Shown here: piece by piece, positions 1 to 5,566 of the stretch
Numbering within the stretch: position 1 is the first letter of the stretch
Layout of the letters: each line of letters opens with the position of its first letter
Source of the DNA: Shewanellaceae bacterium
GTDB taxonomy: Bacteria; Pseudomonadota; Gammaproteobacteria; Enterobacterales; Shewanellaceae
Length of the DNA stretch: 7,648 bases
Assembly: GCA_016779685.1 (NCBI GenBank)
Contig: JADHND010000075.1
Location: 1-7,648 of the forward strand
Direction of reading: 5' to 3'
Notes under the pieces: generated by a model
Seen by the model: the letters and a program-made list of their open reading frames with translations, nothing else
Databases searched by the model: none
Told to the model about the DNA's origin: nothing
Made by a program: the position numbers and the translations under genes

Positions 1-9
1 AATGCAGCT

Positions 10-60
10 TTGACAATCCTGCCAATCTCATTGATTCTAATGCAACAACTTAACAAGTTG
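10..60 (-). ncRNA. Candidate right end / omega-RNA 3' part of the minus-strand tnpB element
   Basis: On the minus strand, just past the tnpB stop codon, the sequence forms a small hairpin (CAACTT, loop GTT, AAGTTG; plus-strand positions 46-60) that overlaps the stop. It then runs to GGATTGTCAA (positions 10-19). In IS200/IS605-type elements the right end downstream of tnpB encodes the 3' part of the omega RNA, and scaffolds often finish in a GTCA-type sequence followed by the guide. If that holds here, the guide starts near position 9 and runs off the window edge. The hairpin and end sequence are seen directly; the RNA assignment is inferred from position and resemblance. The 5' limit of the RNA, probably inside the tnpB 3' end, cannot be fixed. 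Confidence 0.4.
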
Positions 61-895
61 CTCGCATCGGCTGAAACACACAACCGCTATCGAATAGCCC
101 TTTTGCAAAAGCATTTCCGATTTCTTTTCTAAGTATGTTCAGTGCGCTGTTTTCATCGGCGTTTATCAGCTTCCCGCTGGATGCTTTGTACAAACCTCGT
201 TTGATTCGACGACCGCTGAATATCCGTTCACCAGGATCTTGATAAGTAGGTATGACGTCAAGATCGATAGCACTGGCTTTGCTTGTATAACTTTCTTCCC
301 GGACAACGACCTCTATTCCGTGCGCCTCAGCTTTGTATTGGATCTTCTTGATGAGCTCAGCGTGCGGTATCGACACGAACTTTTGATTGTCCACTTTGTT
401 GCCAATATGGATGGATTGCTTCCAGTCCTTGTTGTGACCGATAACTATTTTTCCTGTGTCAGTTTCTAGGCAAACATCAAGGATCCGCCTTGACACCTTG
501 TGTAAGTGGTCATTTATCCAATTGTACCGCTTGATGCTTTTAGCCTTTATATGCTTTCCCTTTCCAAGAGATTGCAAAATTGCCTGGTCTCGATTGTACC
601 TATTGTTGATTGACTTAATCAGCTTGCCGTTCATCAGAACAGGGCTAACGCCGTGCTGATTTGAAACGATGGTTGCTAGGTTATCAATGCCAATGACATT
701 CGATTTGTGCAGAAGAACGCTTTTTTCGCTGCCTCTTAACTTGTATACCACCTCTATAAAATAACACTGACCCTTGGGTACAAATCGGATGTCTTGAACA
801 ATGCTGTTGTCTGCCTGTTCGTTGAATGGCTGGTTATCGCAACACATAACCCTAACAGGTTTGAGTCCGATATCTTTAGCCCCTGAAAGATGCAC
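50..895 (-). CDS. tnpB: Truncated IS200/IS605-family TnpB (RNA-guided nuclease homologue)
   Basis: TnpB proteins are omega-RNA-guided DNA nucleases carried by IS200/IS605 elements and are ancestors of Cas12. This 281-residue frame begins at GTG and covers the end of the wedge region plus the RuvC-like domain. It reads GID then NLAT at residues 69-75 (RuvC-I area), IVIGHNKDWKQ at 150-160 (RuvC-II area), EESYTSK at 200-206, and INADENSALNI at 244-254 (RuvC-III, D247). The usual zinc-finger CxxC pairs are absent. Full-length relatives have roughly 370-420 residues, so the N-terminal part is missing. Upstream of GTG the same frame stays open to 979 and still reads like TnpB (PRYADH...), with no ATG, and meets TAA at 982-980. 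The family consensus GIDLGxxNLAT is four residues longer than the GIDNLAT seen here. Probably a pseudogene or inactive remnant; the family call is secure, activity is doubtful. Confidence 0.85.
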   Translation of the reverse strand: MHLSGAKDIGLKPVRVMCCDNQPFNEQADNSIVQDIRFVPKGQCYFIEVVYKLRGSEKSVLLHKSNVIGIDNLATIVSNQHGVSPVLMNGKLIKSINNRYNRDQAILQSLGKGKHIKAKSIKRYNWINDHLHKVSRRILDVCLETDTGKIVIGHNKDWKQSIHIGNKVDNQKFVSIPHAELIKKIQYKAEAHGIEVVVREESYTSKASAIDLDVIPTYQDPGERIFSGRRIKRGLYKASSGKLINADENSALNILRKEIGNAFAKGLFDSGCVFQPMRATC

Positions 896-979
896 ATATC
901 CATTCTCTATTTTGAATCCATTTCGACCGACTACGAACGTTTTTTGATGGTCGGCATAACGCGGTATTTCAGGTCCAAC
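896..979 (-). pseudogene. In-frame 5' remnant of the minus-strand tnpB
   Basis: This stretch translates without interruption into the tnpB frame that starts at 895. It includes GPEIPRYADH and FKIENGYVHLSG, which resemble the segment before the wedge strands in TnpB proteins. It has no ATG or other strong start and is closed upstream by TAA (982-980) and then TGA (991-989). It therefore looks like leftover coding sequence of a longer tnpB rather than a leader. The GTG at 895 is simply the first allowed start inside it. Similarity is judged by eye. Confidence 0.6.
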
Positions 980-1068
980 TTAAAAGGGTCATGTCTAGGT
1001 ATATGAAAAAAATTTACGCTGAGCATCTAAAGCAATTTTACTGGGGAACAATCAAGAGTTTTGAAGGG

Positions 1069-1344
1069 GCTGATTGTCGATGAGATAACTTGCACCAGTG
1101 ATCTCGTAAACTCATGAACGAAAACCAAGCTGTTTGTGTTGAGTCGCTTCAAGTCATGAATATGATAAATATCCAAAAATATTAAAGCATATAGCTGATG
1201 TAAACGGATGAAAATTTGGTCGTCAGCTTGAATACAAAACAGAATGGACTGGCAGAACATACCAACCATTGATCGCTTTTCTTTTACTCAAAACGTTGCT
1301 CAAGTTGTAGATTTGTACACAAATCTATGCCCAGAATATAAAAA
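1069..1344 (+). pseudogene. Decayed second tnpB (IS200/IS605 family, IS1341-like), frameshifted with internal stops
   Basis: No single frame is open here, but joined pieces read as a TnpB core. In frame 1 (from 1069): ADCR, stop, DNLHQ, stop, SRKLMNENQAVCVESL, then QVMNMIN. In frame 3 (from 1173): PKILKHIADVNG, stop, KFGRQLEYKTEWTGRTY. In frame 2 (from 1268): IDRFSFTQ, then CPEYK. This matches the usual order in IS605 OrfB proteins: LSRKLVNENQ, the RuvC-II segment (VxVEDLxVKxM), KxIADxxWGEFxRQLEYKxEWYGRT, and IDRFFPSSKxC. The RuvC-II glutamate is kept (VES at 1138-1146), but the zinc-finger cysteines are mostly lost. At least two frameshifts and three stops make it non-functional. The N-terminal half is not recognisable. 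It belongs to a different TnpB subgroup from the minus-strand copy, so the two are separate insertions. Confidence 0.75.
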
Positions 1345-1387
1345 CCATCGGGTGGGCGGGGTTGGTCTAAGGAGCGATTGGATTGGG

Positions 1388-1409
1388 GGTAGGCTCATAT
1401 GAGCCTACC
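1388..1409. repeat. Perfect 22-base palindrome
   Basis: The sequence GGTAGGCTCATATGAGCCTACC equals its own reverse complement over 22 bases, centred between 1398 and 1399. It could form a long hairpin in RNA or single-stranded DNA, or be bound by a symmetric dimeric protein. No T-run follows, so it is not a standard terminator. It lies between the tnpB pseudogene and its right-end tail, so it may be a structural hairpin of the omega RNA or transposon end. The palindrome is certain; its role is inferred. Confidence 0.85.
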
Positions 1410-1429
1410 TAGGGAAAGCATGTTGAACT

Positions 1430-1487
1430 AGAAATTTGTCGCCGTAGCGATGCGAGAACCCTCGTCCAATCGGGTGGGAAGAGGTCA
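1430..1487 (+). ncRNA. Right-end / omega-RNA-like remnant of the plus-strand tnpB
   Basis: The tail GAGAACCCTCGTCCAATCGG (1454-1473) followed by GTGGGAAGAGGTCA (1474-1487) resembles the conserved 3' end of many IS605/IS1341 elements, where CCCTCG, a short stem-loop and a GGGAGG-GTCA end form the last part of the omega RNA. A CCC/GGG stem with an inner CC/GG can be drawn between 1459 and 1478. In one frame it also reads RCENPRPIGWEEV, which resembles readthrough past TnpB C-termini. The guide would start at about 1488. The pairing is imperfect, which suggests decay. Transcription is unproven, and the 5' boundary is arbitrary. Confidence 0.45.
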
Positions 1488-1504
1488 GCGTATACTCCAG
1501 TTAG

Positions 1505-1661
1505 AATAGCGTGCATTTAAAGAAATGTTATAACTTATTTTCTGGTAAATTAAAAAAATTGAAAAAAAATAAAATATTAAAAAAAATGCCATAAATGTAA
1601 CGTATCGTCTAAGCTATATAAAGATATATACGATTGTCATCTTTAGGCGAGCTTGGATCTT
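1505..1661 (+). promoter_or_regulatory. AT-rich leader upstream of the first chemoreceptor gene
   Basis: About 150 bases separate the tnpB remnants from the first receptor gene. Positions 1527-1605 are strikingly AT-rich, with several A-runs (for example 1552-1558, 1562-1569 and 1579-1586). Such A-tracts often accompany curved DNA, UP elements or H-NS-type binding. TATATA (1615-1620) is a possible -10 box, but its -35 partner is weak, and I see no convincing FliA or sigma-54 consensus. The promoter of the receptor pair most likely lies here, because nothing upstream could drive it. The exact boxes are not resolved. Confidence 0.35.
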
Positions 1662-3551
1662 ATGAAATTAACATTAAGTAATGCTGTCCTTATTATGTTT
1701 AGTATTATTACACTGGTTATCGCGACATCCCAGTTCTACGTTAATTATATCTTTCAAAAAGAACAGCTTGATGTATCTATCGATAGGTTAAGTAAACAAT
1801 CGATTCGTATGGCGGTTGGGCAAATAGACCTTTGGCTTACTGAAAATAAATATTTACTCGAAAGTATTTTTGGTTTTGATCGAAATCAGAAACAAGAACT
1901 TGTTAAAGACTTAAACCGTGTACGTGATTCGGGGCAATTTATCGCAGGCTTTGTTGGTTTAAACGATGGCGATGTGATTGGTGATGACAAAGTGAAGTTC
2001 CCTCCAGGATACGATCCTCGCGTCCGTCCTTGGTATAAGTTAGCATTAACAGCTAAAGAGGCTGTGTACACAGAACCTTATGAGGATGCCTTTACCAATG
2101 CAATTGTTATTACCATCGCCCAACAACTATTTGGGCCAGGTTATTCTGGTGTGATTGGTGGTGACTTGACCTTAGGAACCGTCGACCAAGTGATGGACGG
2201 CATTGTTTCCGATGTAACCTCAGGCGCTTTGATCACACAAGAAGGGACTATTATTTCTTATGTTGACAAGGAGCTGCTGTTAAAGAATGCAACTGAAATT
2301 CATCCTAATTTTACGAAAGACTTTTTTGATTTTCTTGTTGGTGACAGTCAAAACCAAGAATCAAAAACGATGGTCATCAATGGCGTAGAAAAATTCATGA
2401 TGGTCGGTAAGATCAGCGGTTGTAATTGGTATGTCGTATTATTTATTGACAAGTACTTGTCATATGCACCACTGCGCACCTTGGTTTGGCAAACGACCAT
2501 TGCTACCATTATCAAATTGTGCTTTGTAATCGGTATTATGTTCTTTTTTATCAAAAAGCTATTGGCACCACTCATTGTTACCAATGAAGCCATTATAAAA
2601 CTATCTCATGGTGACGGTGACCTAACCGCTAGATTGCCTGTGAACGGTTATGATGAAATAGCCGAGTTGGGCAGTCGAGTGAACTCGTTTATATCAAAAT
2701 TGCATGGCATTATTTCAGAAATTGTTTCTTCAGGTACCAAGCTGCAAGATAAGGCTGCAAATTTTAAAAACATTTCTGAAGAAACGAAAAAAGGACTTGC
2801 CGAACAGCAGCATGAAATTAGTCTGATAGCAGCGGCTGTACATCAAATGTCAGCAACGGCACAAGAGGTAGCAAGCAATGCGGAAGCTACTGCGGCAGCG
2901 ACTATTCAGTCAGGTGAGCATTGCGAAGAAGGTAAAAATGTTATTCTTAAAAACCAAGATTCTATTAATAGTTTAGCCACTCAAATTGACAGCACTTCTC
3001 AAGCCATTGCTGAGTTAGAAGCCAACACTCAAAATATCAACCAAATCCTCTCTACCATTCAAGAAATCGCAGAGCAGACTAACTTGTTGGCTTTGAATGC
3101 CGCCATTGAAGCGGCTCGGGCAGGGGAGCAAGGGCGAGGGTTTGCGGTTGTAGCTGATGAAGTTCGAGTGTTGTCGCAGCGTACGCATGGTTCAACTGAA
3201 GAAATTCGAGCTATGATCGAAACCTTGTTGGAAAACACGGAAGGTGCCGTGATCACCATGCAGAAAAGTTTAGAGTTGGCGACAACCAGTGTTGACGAGG
3301 CGAACAACGCGACTCAGGCACTAGAAGAAATTTCAATCTCAATTCAACAAATTTCAGATATGTCTACGCAAATTGCAAATGCAGCTGAAGAACAGAGATC
3401 GGTGACAGAAGAAGTCAGTAGAAATATCCAATCTGTCAGTCAAGTTTCGGATGAACTGGTTATAAGCGGTCAAATAATTGTAGATAAATCAATGAATTTA
3501 GATAGCTTGTCTGGCAATCTAAATGAACAGGTTGGAAAGTTTAAATTGTAA
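1662..3551 (+). CDS. Methyl-accepting chemotaxis protein with dCache_1 amino-acid-type sensor
   Basis: This is an inner-membrane chemoreceptor that senses a periplasmic ligand and controls CheA/CheW. Counting from ATG 1662 (629 residues): TM1 about 6-27, double-Cache periplasmic domain about 30-270, TM2 about 275-297, HAMP about 298-351 (GDGDLTARL), then a long helical signalling domain with the conserved hairpin tip at about 471-508 (EQTNLLALNAAIEAARAG, GRGFAVVADEVR). The Cache domain carries YDPRVRPWY (Y117, R122, W124, Y125), D142 and D168. As I recall them, these match in identity and spacing the amino-acid-binding positions of dCache_1AA receptors such as Pseudomonas PctA, so an L-amino acid ligand is inferred. 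No C-terminal CheR-binding pentapeptide is present. An in-frame TTG at 1653 preceded by AGG (1645-1647) is an alternative start; ATG aligns better with the downstream paralogue. Confidence 0.93.
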   Translation: MKLTLSNAVLIMFSIITLVIATSQFYVNYIFQKEQLDVSIDRLSKQSIRMAVGQIDLWLTENKYLLESIFGFDRNQKQELVKDLNRVRDSGQFIAGFVGLNDGDVIGDDKVKFPPGYDPRVRPWYKLALTAKEAVYTEPYEDAFTNAIVITIAQQLFGPGYSGVIGGDLTLGTVDQVMDGIVSDVTSGALITQEGTIISYVDKELLLKNATEIHPNFTKDFFDFLVGDSQNQESKTMVINGVEKFMMVGKISGCNWYVVLFIDKYLSYAPLRTLVWQTTIATIIKLCFVIGIMFFFIKKLLAPLIVTNEAIIKLSHGDGDLTARLPVNGYDEIAELGSRVNSFISKLHGIISEIVSSGTKLQDKAANFKNISEETKKGLAEQQHEISLIAAAVHQMSATAQEVASNAEATAAATIQSGEHCEEGKNVILKNQDSINSLATQIDSTSQAIAELEANTQNINQILSTIQEIAEQTNLLALNAAIEAARAGEQGRGFAVVADEVRVLSQRTHGSTEEIRAMIETLLENTEGAVITMQKSLELATTSVDEANNATQALEEISISIQQISDMSTQIANAAEEQRSVTEEVSRNIQSVSQVSDELVISGQIIVDKSMNLDSLSGNLNEQVGKFKL

Positions 3552-3579
3552 TGCATATCAATGATTCTGGGAGAATGAC

Positions 3580-5487
3580 ATGCAAATTCGTATGAATTTA
3601 GCAAGCAAGTTGGTCATCATATTTATATTGATTACCCTCATTATTGGCACTTTGCAAAATATAGTTAGCACGGTTGATAGATCGAATCAATTGCAACGTT
3701 CTTTAAATCATTTTTCTCGGCAATCAGTATCAGGGGGGATATTAGAGATTAAGTTGTGGTTAGAAGCCCATATCGGTCGGTTAAAAGCGATAAAGCAAAT
3801 TAATTTCAATAATCCATCCGTTCTTCAAGGGGATTTAAAGCAAGTTTCTAACAGCAGTGATTTCATTGCGACTTTTGTAAGTGATCAATATGGCCGGTTT
3901 GAAATATTTCATGAACGGGGTGCTAAAGCCTTATCTGGATACAATCCGACAACTCGCCCATGGTATCGCGATGCCATTAAAACCAACGATATTGTGTTAA
4001 GTGATGTGTATGCTTCGGCAACCACCAATGAATCGGTCATGACGATAGCTTATCCCTTTTCGGAAAAAGGTATTAAAGGGGTACTGGGCGGCGATTTGTC
4101 ATTAAAAACTAAGGAATTACAAAAAGCATTGGATACCATTAAATCTGATTTAGCCTATGCCTTCTTATTAGATAGAAATGGTAAAATTATTTATCACCAT
4201 AATGATGATTATTTGTTGCAACCTGTCACAGATATTATTCCTTTAGTGAATGATAAATTCTTAAGAGAAATTAAGGACAATGAAATAGGTGATGAGATTG
4301 AAACCTATGTTGAAAACGAGTTGTCGCTCATAAACATAGCCCGTATTCCAATCGCAGACTGGTATATGGTCTATGTTATCAATGAAGACATTGCCTTTTC
4401 TGCATCCAGAGAAATTTTTTTCCGGATGATTGTGTTTAGCATCATTCAGTTGCTGGTTGTCTCAATATTAGCTACCTTGTTGATTCGTTTTTTACTTAAA
4501 GCACTTAAAGACACCAACGATACGTTACTTGACTTATCTGAGGGGGATGGTGATTTAACCATTCGACTTAAAGAAAAAGGCAGTCAAGAGGTACAGGCTT
4601 TAGCGAGCGGTGTTAACCTTTTTATTAAAAAACTTCACGAAATCATTTCTAAAATCGCCATGTCAGGTGTAGAGGTCAATAGTGAAGCAAAATCATTCCA
4701 AGAAATTGCAACTAAGTCCAGCGACTCTTTAGCTAGACAGCAATCAGAGATTACCTTGATTGCAACCGCGGTCCATCAAATGTCAGCCGCTGCTCAGGAA
4801 GTAGCTAGCAATGCAGAGTCCACGGCTGCTGCCACCACTAAGTCGAGTGGTTTTTGTGAAAATGGGATTGAGGTGATTCAAAAAAACCAAGAGTCTATAA
4901 CCAATCTAGCTATACAAATTGATCAAGCTTCTTCTGTTATTTCCGAATTAGAATCGAATTCAAAGAACATCAACCAGATCCTATCAACGATACAAGATAT
5001 TGCTGAGCAAACCAATTTACTTGCTCTAAATGCAGCGATTGAAGCAGCAAGAGCTGGCGACCAAGGCCGAGGCTTTGCGGTGGTCGCGGATGAAGTCAGG
5101 GTCTTGTCTCGTCGTACCCATGGCTCCACAGAAGAAATCCGAGCTATGATTGAAAATCTTTTAACCAATACAGAAAGTGCCGTTAAAACGATGAATCAAA
5201 GCTCTATTTATGCCAATAACAGTGTTGAAGAAGCGAATAAAGCCACCTTGGCACTGAATGAAATTACCAATTCAATCACGACGATTTCGGATATGACCGC
5301 TCAAATTGCCAGTGCTGCGGAAGAACAGCGTACTGTGACGGAAGATGTGAGTCGAAATGTAGAGTCGGTTACGCGTTCTTCGAGCCAAATCTCAACAGGC
5401 GCTGAAACTGTGGTATCGATGGCCAGTGAGTTGACTACGATAGCCTCATCATTACAAGAACAGGTAAACAAATTTAAACTTGATTAA
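3580..5487 (+). CDS. Methyl-accepting chemotaxis protein, dCache_1, paralogue of the upstream receptor
   Basis: This second chemoreceptor has 635 residues and the same layout: TM1 about 8-30, dCache_1 about 33-275, TM2 about 282-304, HAMP about 305-358 (GDGDLTIRL), and a signalling domain with its tip at about 475-512 (EQTNLLALNAAIEAARAG). The signalling half is very similar to that of its neighbour, while the sensor half is much more diverged, as expected for duplication followed by ligand specialisation. The ligand motif is YNPTTRPWY (Y121, R126, W128, Y129) and D172, but S146 stands where the first receptor has aspartate, so specificity may differ. A good ribosome-binding site, GGGAG (3569-3573), sits six bases before ATG. 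The gap to the upstream gene is 28 bases with no terminator, so the two are probably co-transcribed. A strong terminator follows. Confidence 0.94.
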   Translation: MQIRMNLASKLVIIFILITLIIGTLQNIVSTVDRSNQLQRSLNHFSRQSVSGGILEIKLWLEAHIGRLKAIKQINFNNPSVLQGDLKQVSNSSDFIATFVSDQYGRFEIFHERGAKALSGYNPTTRPWYRDAIKTNDIVLSDVYASATTNESVMTIAYPFSEKGIKGVLGGDLSLKTKELQKALDTIKSDLAYAFLLDRNGKIIYHHNDDYLLQPVTDIIPLVNDKFLREIKDNEIGDEIETYVENELSLINIARIPIADWYMVYVINEDIAFSASREIFFRMIVFSIIQLLVVSILATLLIRFLLKALKDTNDTLLDLSEGDGDLTIRLKEKGSQEVQALASGVNLFIKKLHEIISKIAMSGVEVNSEAKSFQEIATKSSDSLARQQSEITLIATAVHQMSAAAQEVASNAESTAAATTKSSGFCENGIEVIQKNQESITNLAIQIDQASSVISELESNSKNINQILSTIQDIAEQTNLLALNAAIEAARAGDQGRGFAVVADEVRVLSRRTHGSTEEIRAMIENLLTNTESAVKTMNQSSIYANNSVEEANKATLALNEITNSITTISDMTAQIASAAEEQRTVTEDVSRNVESVTRSSSQISTGAETVVSMASELTTIASSLQEQVNKFKLD

Positions 5488-5510
5488 TTCTCGCATTTAT
5501 TATGTTTTTT

Positions 5511-5540
5511 AAAGCCTATCCTGCTATGATAGGCTTTTTT
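5511..5540 (+). terminator. Intrinsic terminator after the chemoreceptor pair
   Basis: AAAGCCTATC (5511-5520) pairs perfectly with GATAGGCTTT (5528-5537) across the 7-base loop CTGCTAT, and the transcript ends in a T-run to 5540. This is a classic Rho-independent terminator, placed 24 bases after the second receptor's stop. It separates the receptor operon from hemH, which therefore needs its own promoter within or just after this region. Confidence 0.92.
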
Positions 5541-5566
5541 AGGTTGCCTTTTTTTAAGCATTTTTT

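Noticed and set aside
239..659. Plus-strand reading frames of 76 and 67 codons
   Set aside because: They lie antisense to the clearly TnpB-like minus-strand frame, match no family I know and lack convincing ribosome-binding sites.
1027..1269. Minus-strand reading frame of 80 codons
   Set aside because: The plus strand over the same bases reads as a broken TnpB core, so this frame is a chance opening opposite the pseudogene.
1..1505. A CRISPR-Cas or Cas12-like system
   Set aside because: The nuclease homologues are TnpB-sized remnants without repeats, spacers or adaptation genes nearby.
1592..1623. Possible FliA (sigma-28) promoter before the first receptor
   Set aside because: TAAA at 1592 with GCTATATA downstream only weakly resembles TAAA-N15-GCCGATAA, with several mismatches in the -10 half.
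1617..1644. Hairpin AAAGAT...ATCTTT in the receptor leader
   Set aside because: It is a six-pair AT-rich stem with a large loop in AT-rich DNA; it is likely chance and not a riboswitch I recognise.
1886..3307. Minus-strand frames inside the first receptor gene
   Set aside because: They are antisense to a strongly supported receptor and reflect its codon pattern.
4923..5168. Minus-strand frame inside the second receptor gene
   Set aside because: It mirrors the conserved signalling tip on the opposite strand; the same kind of frame appears in the first receptor for the same reason.
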